From Calycina herbarum (Eukaryota > Ascomycota > Leotiomycetes > Helotiales > Pezizellaceae), in NCBI GenBank assembly GCA_001414485.1, contig LLEY01000142.1:62001-126000 (forward strand): a DNA stretch of 64,000 nt. Direction: 5' to 3'. Position 1 is the first letter of the stretch, and each line of letters starts with the position of its first letter. Below the pieces are notes generated by a model. It was not told where the DNA came from. It did not search any database and saw only the letters and a program-made list of their open reading frames with translations. The position numbers and the translations under genes were made by a program. Positions 24,201 through 35,143 of this stretch are shown piece after piece.

Positions 24201-24422
24201 GGATCTATTGTCTCAATTTGTACCTCGAGCTTCACCAGCCAAGCTGATCTCGATCGGGTACAGAAGTTCTTTGAGGGTCGTAGCACCAAGGGTTTTGACC
24301 AGAGTCTTGCACAGAGTGCGGATGCTATTAGAGCGAAGGCTGCGTGGCTTGGTCGGGATAGAGATGATGTTAAGGCTTGGGTTGAGGCGTATAAGGTTAA
24401 GAGCATTAAGAGTGAGTTGTGA
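21250..24422 (+). CDS. APE2: M1 zinc aminopeptidase APE2, mitochondrial and cytosolic forms
   Basis: Four exons (21250-21422, 21628-21891, 21955-23887, 23934-24422) give 952 residues. The M1 exopeptidase motif GAMEN is at 351-355 and the zinc site HELAH at 387-391, with the third ligand E410. The ERAP1-like C-terminal domain is complete. Exon 1 encodes a basic, Ser/Arg-rich leader (RAFTTSLSRFPTSS) typical of mitochondrial import. It splices in phase (SG-RNKMCKLHG) to exon 2. A second ATG at 21638, ten bases into exon 2, would make an 891-residue cytosolic form if transcription starts downstream. Family enzymes trim N-terminal residues from peptides in the cytosol and mitochondria. The catalytic core is certain; use of both starts is inferred from the sequence. 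Confidence 0.94.
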
Positions 24423-24952
24423 GGTAGGGGATAGAAGATCTAAATCTCCACTCCTGGGGTAGAATAGATGACATGAGGGTCTACTATCGGAATTAGATGA
24501 AGAAATTACAAAATACAAAAGATAGATTTCATATACCATCTCTATTCATCTCGTCAAGCTTATTTATCATAGGGTAGAGTATCCAGGATACAGATTGAGA
24601 ATCTTCAATTTCAGTCATTGCTTGATAGATTATTTCTTCAAATATTCATGAACAAACTTTCTAGGATAATACTTTTGACGCAGTGCTTGGTAAAGTATGT
24701 GCGAATTAGTAGTCGTTTACTTCGAAGCACCTGCTTCAACCCCTAGAAGTTTCTTCAACGATTCATTACACAAACCTACCGTACTACATCGAGGAGCATG
24801 GTCGTGGACGGCGAATTTGATTGGCAAAAGGAAGGATGTATTCTGCTGTGACTTCTCTCTTATTTAAGAATCGGTATTTCTTTACGTGCAGTTTGAGAAG
24901 GGGCTTTCTTTCTTTGTTTTAGTAATTTGATGATTTGTTGTCAATTCCTCTT
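24423..24952. other. 3' flank of APE2
   Basis: A+T-rich with no recognisable gene. It probably contains the APE2 polyadenylation region. Confidence 0.5.
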
Positions 24953-25212
24953 CTACTGTCGAATTATCACCTCACGTTCATTCTTTTTTCTTTTTTTGGC
25001 GTAGAATCGGGTTTTCGTGTTGGGACATGAGAGCGTTTGTTGAGGTTGAGCAGTGGATGACAAGAGAAGAGTCTCTGCCTAATCGTGCATATATTCTCGC
25101 AACGTCTTGCCTGAGCAGGCGGATCTCTTGAAGAATAGTGGCACCTTGGTTGAGCGAAGGGATGTTGCGGTATTTATTGAGCTCGAAGGCCAGATCGAGG
25201 TGGCATTGTTAG
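24953..25212 (-). other. Possible exon of an uncharacterised protein
   Basis: The minus strand has a single open frame from about 25212 to a TAG at 24953-24955. It reads CHLDLAFELNKYRNIPS, then NQGATILQEIRLLRQDV and ARIYARL, an amphipathic, coiled-coil-like pattern with better protein character than other frames nearby. It lacks an ATG at its left edge, and a CTAAC branch-site-like sequence lies just upstream, so it would need a 5' exon in 25213-25700, which I could not define. It may instead be a gene relic. I do not recognise a named family. Confidence 0.35.
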
Positions 25213-28200
25213 ATGCGGTCGAAATCTGGCACCTGCAGACTACGCAGCCATTTGGATCAACGGAAGTCGGAGTCGGGAGGATTAGAGAGATACAAATAGC
25301 TGGTAAGATGGAATTTGGATGCGGGATTCGGGTTTGGAACGATGAATAAGATGATTTGTTTTTGTTTTCCTTTGGACCTGGCTCGGACTCACCTTGTGTC
25401 ATTGTTATCAAAATCCAAATACCGAGAAGCACCAGAGTCTCTTCTCCATCAACGTTGGGATGGTGGAATAGCTGCCGAAAACGACGCAAGTACAGCCAGG
25501 AGGAATCGAGGGGAGTTTGCTGGCGTGTTACCTGGGAGAACCAGGAAGTGGAAACAGTTCAGTGGGATTTCTTTTGAATGGATCCTAGGGGAGTGTGTCG
25601 GCGCGGGACTTGTTGAAGTTTTCAATACCGGCAGTGTTGGGAGGGGAATAAGGGCATTATGATGTATTTGTCTCATTGAGGACCGTGATTTCTGGGCGTA
25701 TTGGCGACGTCAGAAATATTGAACTCATAGCCCTTTTTAATGCGCAAGTACCGAGGAAGTTCACCTCCCTATTTTCCATTTGAAAATACAGTATGTTACA
25801 CTCGGAAACGGGTTCGTGGGAAACAGAGTGATTAGTGGCGAAGAATAGAGTCCTTCCAGAAGATGATTGAAAGAATACCACGCTGACAGCGGGCTGCATA
25901 TATTAAATGCAGGAGAAACCAAAAGGTGAGATTCTTATGTTCCTGACCCCTCAATCGCCGATAGGGACTGTGTGCGGCCGGATAATGCAATCCAGGGGCA
26001 ACTTCTTATCGAAAAGAAGCAAATATCCCGTGAACAGACCTCCCGCGGTCTCTGTCTGCTCGGGGGCCCTTGCAAAATCCTTCCCAATGGAGAACGAGGG
26101 TTGTATCGAAACCCCCGCATCTGAACATCGCAATTTAAGGAGAAACTGTCAGACAAGAAGTTTCCCAAAACCCTCACCGGAGAATTCTTTTACATGTGAA
26201 GGGGTTGAATTGGATGGATGTATGGAGGGGTGAAGAGGAGGGTGCTTCCCTCACGTACAATTTCACAATATGCTCTCCTTCCAATCTCTTGGTTTAGCCG
26301 TCTCAAGAGTCAAAATCCCCTAGGATTGTATGATGCTAAATCTAGCACGAGACATGTACGGGATCATTACACTTTTGTGGTGATTGGGAAGATCGATCGC
26401 GCAATGCGGGATCCGAAAAATGTCTTTGGGGTTGAAGGGGAACAGATGATTGCAACGTGGTCAAAGATTTCTTGATGACTCTGACGTTGATAGCCATAAC
26501 CAGTTCCTGGATCGAGCTCTGGATGTGACTTTGTGAGAGTGCTTTTGAAGCTTATCCGGGCTGCAAAGAAACTGTATCTGGCTGCATGTTCATTGTAAAT
26601 TAAACGAACCCCTATCCCGTGCCCGCGGGCCAATGGAGAGCTGTACCTTCGGGGATTTGCCAGGTTGAAGGTTTCTTTTATTTGCTCGATAGGCCCTTGC
26701 GTAACGTAGGGCTTCCTCTCCTTCTTTCGAGTCTCCCAACGTCCGTGATGTGATGATGGGGACTCGGGAGGCGGTACGGGTAAATTAGATGATCGGATGA
26801 GGAGATTTAAAAGCTGGAATTGGCTAGAATTGAAGAGGATTTGAAAGGCTAAGGGCCAGCCATAGCTCGTACACTCCGTAACTGGTGTGTTTACTGCCGA
26901 GGCGTGGTAACGCCACAGCTGTATAGTGAAATGGCATCGCACGCCAGTGGAAGGCTTGAGTTGAGATGACAGGTCTCTTCGGGTGGAAGCTGACACGCGG
27001 TGGTTACGTTGGGCTGGGTTTGAATGCATTGAAACGATTTTATTTAACTTCTCTGCTTTTGGTCTTCAGCTTGAGTTTGTCCAATGGTTGCTTCAAATGC
27101 AGCACTGCCCAATCTTAATTGCCTACAAGTAATGTACTTGGACCCTTTACAGGCCACGTCGGAGACCGGAGCGATTGTCTAGATTGGGGGGTCTTGAGGG
27201 GGTCAATACTCCGTACGAAATCACCTCGTCTGTAGGGGGCAGATCGGCGGCCCTCGAAAGGCGGGTTTCGCGGGTTTGGTGGGTCGTAAACAGCTCATTT
27301 TGGATGTTTTCATGGCGCCCTGTTCACCCTTTTTGGAAGTTGAAGAGGAAGCCCTTGATGAGATGAATAAATCCCGAATCTTCTGACTCTCAAGGGAAGA
27401 AATCCCAACAACCCAAAATACGTTATTCAGGGCTGGATGAAGGCTGGGATTGGGAAGAATTCCATTAATATTCAGGAACCGGCGCAGAACAGCGGCGTAT
27501 GCGCTTCTTGCGGTGCCATTCGTGGGCACCCGGCCCATTGCAACCCTCCCAACTTCTGGCCATCTCCAGGGATTTTCCCTCTGCAATCCCTCCACGGCAC
27601 CAGACGGCACCAGACGGCAACTCCCCCACTGGCCGAGTTCTCCACGCACTACGAGTACACTCACTGACTGACCACTGACCACGGGCTGCCATCCAGAGAG
27701 AACCCTGAACCCGCACTGCACTGCTACTGCTACTGCACAGACCAGGATAAGGATACTACACTAACCGTCCCATCCCATCCCCATCATAGCTTCACCCACA
27801 TCCACTATTGGTGAACGCTATCATCTTTTTTCTGGTGCTGTATCGTACAGTAGCCGTCTCTTTTGGTCCCTCCACCTCCGTGCGACCTGCAAAAGTCTTC
27901 CAGACTCGACTTCACTCGCCGTCGCGAACATTTCGACAACACCAACTTCCGTCGTTCCTTCCAATAAATCTCCTTTACTCGAGTACGCCTTCGTCGTCTC
28001 TTCGATCCGATCCAACTACCACCGATAATAACCTTAAAACGTTCTCCAAGTCCTCTCACCGCACCCAGTCGCGTCCAACTACTCCCTCTCTCGATATCGC
28101 TCTCTTCCGGCGTTGTGCACCGCTCGCCTGCAGGTTCCCTCCTGTCGTCACTGCATACCACCTCGAAGAACTCTGCTATATTGCAGCAGCCACTATCGAC

Positions 28201-29309
28201 AACCTACACCCCCAAAACGTCCCGTTCGTTAAGTACCTGAAGGTGGAACGGAAAGGAAAATAAAGGTCGATCATCATACTCGAGAAGGCCGAGGCATTGC
28301 GTCTATCATCCGAACTGCGAAACGACAGGATCCCGACTTTCCTCAACACGGAAACTTCGAGTAGCAGGAAACTCCCGCGTTGCAGTAGTACCGGACACCT
28401 TTTCAGGCCCAATCTACCCCACGACCACCCAGCTACGTGCGGCATGATCCATTGATCACTTTTCGTCGCGCATCCAAAGTACTCTTCGTACACAACATCC
28501 AGCCAGCTATTTCCAATCCAAAATTCGGCACAGTCGCGCCATATCGGCCAGGACCCGAATGCATTGAATGCAATTTTTATTTGAACCTTGCCGAATCATC
28601 AAACGTCCTGCCGGCACAAGGATACTCGGGCGATTACTGCTTCGTTTTTGCGACCGTGGGATTTAGGGGTTTGGGTTTGGGTTTCTCACTCTTTTGCGCC
28701 CAATTCAAAGAACACCATTCGGAATCTTGCATATCGTGCGAGGAGATCCAGAAATTTTGATCAGCCACGATCAAAGGCGATCTGGTAGTGCAGTTACCAG
28801 GGAAATTCAGTGTTTCGAGCCTCTCCACGTGAGTTTGACACCTTAATTTCAGATCAATCCCGTTTCCCTGGATTCTACGTCTATCAAACGTTGTTTGGTT
28901 GGCGTACAATCATTCACACTATTCAGATAGTGGTGATCATCGACTTAACTATAGAATCCAGCGCACTGACTGTACGTTAGGGTCAAACAATAGGCTTTTG
29001 CTCAGGCATATCGGCTTGCATATTATACCGTTTCAGGTTTCGCGGTACATCGGAAACTCTTCTATTTACCACCTTGTTCCCGGCCTGATCAATTGGACGA
29101 AACTTCAATTGCTGCCGCTTCTTGGACCATCCGTTTCTTCTCCCCGTTCATTTAAGCTCAAAGCATTGGAAGACTCGGTTTCATGGACTGCCGGACCCCC
29201 ACTTCTCAGTAGGGTGCATATCAAATCTGGCCAAGTACTTCCGTACAACCAACTTTGGGCGATCTCAACCACGAAGATTTAGATTTTTACCACATACACA
29301 GGTTTAATC
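25213..29309. other. Long gene-poor stretch before KIP2
   Basis: About 4.1 kb with no supported gene. A 220-residue minus frame at 26367-27029 begins with a true ATG but shows no domain, and I treat it as doubtful. From 27750 to 29300 the plus strand is C/T-rich in patches and looks like a long KIP2 promoter and leader, possibly with a leader intron. Confidence 0.45.
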
Positions 29310-32300
29310 ATGGCTTCAATTCCACGGCCGTCAAGGCCATCCTTCGGGCCACCAACCACCGCGTTACCGGCTTTACCTACGAAAAAGACCCGCAAAAGCA
29401 CCGGTAACATTCCAACCCCCTCCGAAATTACTCCAGGTTTGATACCAAGTCTACCGCGGAGCGCATTACGAGCGCCTTCGACGTCCTCACTTCCTTCTGC
29501 AACGATGTCTGGCAGCACGCCACTCCCAAAGACTAGACTGACGCCGGGTGTAAATGGCGCTGGAAAGTCGATTCGCAAAACAATTAGTATAAACGCTTTT
29601 CCGCAACCACCGCGAGGAGGAGTTAGAACAGCAAGTTTACCTCCCAGTCCATTATCTGGAGGATTAGCAGCACCGGCAGCTGGCGCAAACAGAAGAGAAT
29701 CTTCTGAACCCAATGGGACGGCACCCACAACACCTATACCGGGGAGTAAGCTTCGAGGCAAACGGCCAAAAATCGCAACCACTCCAAATTCACAAAGTTA
29801 CGTTGGCAGTACAACACCCAGTCTACTCAATGGCAGTGGCGATAGCCGATCGATATCTAGCGGGCCGGGTGCCAGAGGTTCAGATGGCCTTTTGAGCCTC
29901 CCATCTCCACCCCAGAGTCGAAGTTCTTCAGCGCAGGATTCATATTCGACTTCAGCCACAACTTTTGAGGAGCATGGAGATGGTGCGCGAGGTCGAGGCG
30001 TATCTGCCGATATGAGCAACGATAACCGAGCATCGAAACCACCGGAGGGTAAAGGCAATGTCATTGTCAGTGTGAGGGTTCGCCCGGATGCTGGCACAAC
30101 TGGAAATTCGGATAAAGCTGGCGGAGATTGGATGATTGACAACAGACAGTCGCTTGTATCATATAGAGGGAAAGAAGCTGGGGAGTATTATTATGGTAAG
30201 TACGCTCGGGTTTCGCCATATGCCAATTGCTAACTCTTCTCTCAGATAATGTTTTTGCTACCCAAGATAATAACGCCAAAGTCTACGATTCATCAGCGAA
30301 ACGATTGGTTCGACGAGTGATGGAAGGATACCATGGAACAGTTTTTGCATATGGAATGACGGGTACAGGAAAAACGTTTTCCATGCAGGGTACAGCGAGT
30401 TCGCCGGGTGTTATTCCTTTAGCCATTACCGATATTTTCTCGTACATTCGAGAGACACCATCGCGCGAATTTCTTCTTCGAGTTAGTTATTTGGAAATTT
30501 ACAACGAAAAGATACACGACCTTTTGAGCGCTCCACCCGTAGGAGCTGTTGGACCTGGCGCTGGACAGCAGGAAGAGATTAAGCTTCGGGAAGACAGCAA
30601 GCGAGGTGTTTATGCCAGTCCACTGAAGGAGGAGATCGTACAGAGTCCAACTCAACTTCTAAGGGTGATTGCGAGGGGTGACCAAGCGAGAAGGACGTCA
30701 AGCACCCAGTTCAACGCTAGGAGTTCTCGAAGTCATGCGGTTGTCCAAATCGTTGTGGAAAGTCGAGAGCGTATCCCCGGAAATGGAAATATGAGCGATA
30801 ATAAGCGGTCTGGAATGGTTCCTGGTGGAGTTCGAGTTTCGACTCTTAGTTTGATCGATTTGGCAGGTTCTGAGCGGGCCGCAGAAACGAAAGAACGAAG
30901 AACCGAGGGTTCCCACATCAACAAAAGTTTGTTGACTCTCGGAACGGTCATTGCCCGACTTTCAGGAGACAAAGATAAGGATGGGAAGCCAACCGACAAG
31001 GATGGAAAGCATCTTCCATACAGAGATAGCAAACTTACCAGATTACTTCAAGGGGCTCTTTCCGGAGACTCACTTGTTAGCATTCTGTGCACGATCCAGA
31101 CCGGAGCAACAGGAAGTGCTGCTGCGGCAAACACGCACACTGGTGAAACGCTCAACACCTTGAAATTCGCAGCAAGAGCGAAGAATAACATCGTCAGTCA
31201 CGCCAAGAAGGCGGAAGAAGCTTTAGGTGCCGGAGGAGATGGCGGGGCAAGGGTTCTACTCGAGAGATATCGAATGGAAATCTTGGATCTCCGAAGTCAA
31301 CTTGATGGCCAAGCCAAACACAAGCACGATGATGACGAAGAAAAGCGCGAAAAAGAGGCTGAGTTGCGCCACGAGGAGCAGATGCTAGAGATGCAATTGG
31401 CTCGGACAGCACTTAAAGAGAGGATCGAGCATCTGAATCGCCTGATCTTGAGCTCAAAATCTACCGGTGTAAACGCAAGCGGCTCATACTCCTCATTGAG
31501 CAACCATCCCAGACTCTCCAAGGTGCCATCGAATGGCCATATTTCGTCCATGTCGATCCGGTCATCAAGGGCACCTTCCTCGAAGGGTCGAATGTCGCTG
31601 GACCGAACTTCATCGGTCAACTCGGTATCCACAATCGGTCAACTGCCAAATGGCAATCGCTTATCTGGTGGTGATCATTCCTTGGAAGATGAAGACTCGA
31701 TAGGCGAAAATGGGGATGGCACTGCCAGTTTACAAGCCCAGAATCGGGCTCTCCAAGCAGACCTGGCGGACAAGAATCGATATTGCCAAACTTTGGAGAA
31801 GCGACTGCTCCAAGCCAGACGAACGAGTCACTCGAGATCATCTGTCAACTTTTCAATGCCTGGAAAGTCGGGTGTGATGGTTGGCGAAGACCATGGTGTT
31901 GCTTCTCTACTAAAAGAAAAGGATGCCGAGATTGCAGATCTTCGCTCTCGATTGGATGATAAGGATCGAATGTTGACGGCACTTCGCAGTGCAGCGCGAT
32001 CGAGGGATACAGCTGATCGGGATCCTCGTTCACCCAACTTCCATGCTCTACAACTGCTCGACGATGGCCCATTGAGTCCAGTGTCCGCCAGAACTTCCCA
32101 ACTCATAGATAACGCCCCGAAATCCCCAGGTGTTCTAAACCACAAGGTCCGAAAAGACAACAAGTCTGTTGATGAAATGAGCAAGATGCTTGATGATATG
32201 ATTCAAGATCGTGTGGAAAGCGGACAACTCGTCAAGGGCGTCCGAGGCAGTATTCGTCTTGCCAGCGAGCAGCGAAAACGGGAAATGGCTGTGGCCGATC

Positions 32301-32377
32301 CTATGCCTAACAATATTAGCAAGAGCCTACCACCGACACCAAACGAAGCGCCAGCTCTGGTATCTGAGGTAGCATGA
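29310..32377 (+). CDS. KIP2: Kip2-type kinesin (KipA-like)
   Basis: Two exons (29310-30195, 30246-32377) give 1005 residues. Residues 1-245 are a Ser/Pro-rich basic extension. The motor domain runs from about 250 (GNVIVSVRVRP) to 640, with the P-loop GMTGTGKT at 332-339, switch I NARSSRSH and switch II LIDLAGSE. Coiled-coil segments follow (ELRHEEQMLEMQLARTALK; QAENRALQADLADKNR-like), with Ser-rich linkers. An N-terminal extension plus a motor-first layout fits yeast Kip2 and Aspergillus KipA. These walk to microtubule plus ends, carry dynein and CLIP-170 proteins, and help keep hyphal growth straight. The single intron lies inside the motor just after YYY. Assignment to the Kip2 group rests on the extension and motor sequence; other kinesin-7 members are the alternative. 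Confidence 0.9.
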
Positions 32378-33737
32378 AAACATATCAAAAACTGAAGGCG
32401 CGTGTATGATGAATGGGGGATGTGCATAATGAAAAGCTCGCCGAGGCGTTGTTTTGCTGGGGATCTTTTTCCTTCTTGTTTCTTATTCTTTTTTCTGGTG
32501 CCTTTTTCTTGCTTATACCCCCGCATTAAATTTTTTGCATTTTCCTTCGTCTCGCGACGAAAAAACCAACCGAAACTTTCGTACCCCTCTCTCGAAGAAG
32601 ACCCAAAACATTTTCTTCTGCTTCTGGTCTGAAGCCGTCTGTATAATACAACCATAATAGGGTCCTTTGGCTTTGGGCGTTGTTGTTTTTGTCGCTCTTT
32701 TTTGATTGTTTTTTTTTTCTTTGCTAGGGGGGTATTGGCTGGTTGGTGGGATGGGATTCTGGGGGGTCCCCTCTGCGTGCTGCTTGGAAGGGAACTTTGT
32801 TCGATAGATACCAGATGTTCTTTCGAGAGCGAGTGTTGGAGGGGAGTGCATGGAGATGGATGGGGTCGAGGAAAGAGAAAATGAAATGCATTATGAAATT
32901 CTGAACGTACCATCGACTCTCTTGGATGTGATACTCTTTGGACCCTTCTGCGTGAGTGACGAAGTGGGTGGTGAAGCATGTTGAAGGGAAAAATGGTGAT
33001 ATGAGTGAGCGAGAGTATGGGAGGTCTTGGAGGGCAGCCGGCATTCTGGATTAGCTGGCTGAGTTGGGAGATCTGGCACGACTTTTGATGAGAGCAAACA
33101 ACAGGAAATTACGACACAAGACAAGCAAACGGAAGTGAAATTTTTGGGAAAATGGGAAACCATCCTACCCTTTTCTATCTCCCCATGCAGCTGACGACGA
33201 CCCGAAAGCATAGATTTGGTGGAGATTATCCACACTATAGAGGGGACTACATATCATATTTTCTCTTTCTCTCCTTCGAGCTGATTGCAGAAGGGGGGAA
33301 AAACAAACGAAAGATCGAGAATGAGGTACTTGTACTCGGCATGGCCCGACAGGGAAGTTTGTCCAGACTAGTGTACCTAACTGAATCCCCCTTAGGCTTG
33401 CTTCTCTCATTCGTCAACAACGCCTCGAAGCCTCGAAGCCAGCTCGTCAATTCTGCCAGATCTGGCATCCGAATTCATGCATACATGCATCCATGCATCC
33501 ACACGATGCTCTCGGCTTGCTGTCTATTGTTCCCTTGTTTGGACAATGGAGGAAATTTACTCGAGTGTTGATTCTGGGTCGTTCCATCGGAGCCTCATTC
33601 ATGCAACGCATGCAGTGTGTTTGCTTTCTTGTTTGGACTTTGGAAGGAGCTGCTGGGCATGGATCTCAGATTTTTTTTATTCTTTTTGTTATTTGGTTTG
33701 GTTCAGCTTGGTTTGGTTTGGTTCAGCTTGGATGTGG
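32378..33737. other. Intergenic, 3' flank of KIP2
   Basis: No supported gene. The region has several T-rich tracts (32450-32720) and low-complexity frames. It ends near a triplicated 9-mer, GATAGGCTC, at about 33774-33800. Confidence 0.45.
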
Positions 33738-34151
33738 TCAGCGATTGATTGTCAACTTGGGACGGACGGCTTGGATAGGCTCGATAGGCTCGATAGGCTG
33801 GGGTGGGGTCATTTGGCGCGACGCGTTTGGGAGTCTGACGTGGGTTCCAGTGGTTTGATATAGTGCGATGTCATGTGTGATATCTGGTGGGATATCGGAT
33901 CGTGGGGATCTATTTATTGGGAAGGAAGTAAGGGATGCGCGAAGCGAAGCGGGAGATGGCGGATCGTGAAGATCTTGCGTGATTTTGAGGAGCTGAGAGG
34001 AGGGGGTTTGAGGGGCAGCATTTGGCTGGTTTGCCACGTTGTTAATTGTTTGTTTTTTTGCTTTTTTGGCATGCTCTTCTGCTTGGGATGATGATGGTTG
34101 GATGATGAAGGAGGGGTAAGGAGGAAATTGTTGCGGTTGGATGATAGGCAT
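33738..34151 (-). CDS. Hypothetical small Pro/Gln-rich protein
   Basis: An uninterrupted frame from ATG at 34151 gives 137 residues. It starts with IQPQQFPPYPSFIIQPSSS, then a basic segment HAKKAKKQTINNVANQ and a more structured-looking stretch LLKITQDLHDPPSPASLRAS. The C-terminus contains a short repeat IEPIEPIQ caused by a 9-bp triplication. I do not recognise it. Its composition is better than that of neighbouring chance frames, but no splice sites or partner exons support it. It could be noncoding. Confidence 0.35.
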   Translation of the reverse strand: MPIIQPQQFPPYPSFIIQPSSSQAEEHAKKAKKQTINNVANQPNAAPQTPSSQLLKITQDLHDPPSPASLRASLTSFPINRSPRSDIPPDITHDIALYQTTGTHVRLPNASRQMTPPQPIEPIEPIQAVRPKLTINR

Positions 34152-35143
34152 GGTTATTTTGGGACTTGGATGCAATCATCGGACTGTTGAAGATTGAGCA
34201 GGAGAGTCAAGAAATAAATTCTAATTGACATCTAGACTCGAGAGATTTGCACTCTTTTTTTACCGTCAGAATGATTTTATTTTCATCATGAACCCCTCCT
34301 CCCCCTTCTCCTCGGATAGATTATAGGAGTCGCAGAAATTCCCAAGGCATGTATCTAGAATTTGGAAGTAACTCGGGGGTTGTCCTTCTGCTCCATATTG
34401 TACTGTGCCAAATGAACATCGTGAACTTTGGTTTTGACTAGAAATCCCAAAATAAGAGTGGCCTCGGACTACCGCACTGGGTAGGGCAGCATATGCGTTC
34501 GGCGCTACAACTATATTCCTTGAATACTCGTCTTGTTTCTGATGGCATTGGACTCAATCGCGATGTGGTGAAGGAAAGGTCGGCGTTGTGAGCTTGCGTG
34601 GGCAATTTAGAAAGTGAGAGATAGGGAAGTCTTGTTTCGTATTCCATATTCGATCTTCTGGTCAAGTTAGCTTGCAACGACAGAAAGAAAGACGTGGACG
34701 GTCAGAAGCAATTTTTCGTTTCTCTGGATGTCAACGGAAGTGAGTAAAGATCTCGCTCGGTTCATCGATAGTCTGCCATCTCGACGTATAACTAGGAAGC
34801 AATCCCGAGATGAGGGTGTCCGCTTTGCAATTATTTGATCGTACTTTAATTGACTATTCCCTTTCTTGGGAAAATCAAAAATTTCCCGGTTTCCTCAAAT
34901 CTACAACTTGTAGGACCACACGAAAATCAGAACAATCTCGGTACTTCAGTCCCGCCACGCCCGAAAGATCGCCACCCACAACCTTTCGTCGCAGTTTCAA
35001 TGAAAGAGCTTCCATAATGGACGAACAAGAAAAAGGAAGATTTTGAAACCAGGAATGTATCGAAAAGGTTGGGTAATCCTTCAAGGTCCTGTCCCTGAAC
35101 TCAATCTAAATAGAACAGACGAACTTACTTGCCACGATATATA
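34152..35143. other. Intergenic up to the transposon
   Basis: No supported gene; frames at 34438-34677 and 34810-35046 are short and featureless. The final TA (35142-35143) is one copy of the target-site duplication of the following transposon. Confidence 0.5.

Noticed and set aside
26367..27029. 220-codon minus-strand open frame with ATG
   Set aside because: The length alone is not decisive. It shows no domain, no sensible composition and no splice-site support in a long gene-poor stretch.
27805..28493. Several overlapping frames upstream of KIP2
   Set aside because: The region is C/T-rich leader-type DNA; frames are open on both strands because of composition, and none has protein features.
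28655..28690. TTTAGGG/TTTGGG-like run resembling telomere repeats
   Set aside because: Only one or two imperfect units are present; fungal telomeres are TTAGGG, and no array exists.
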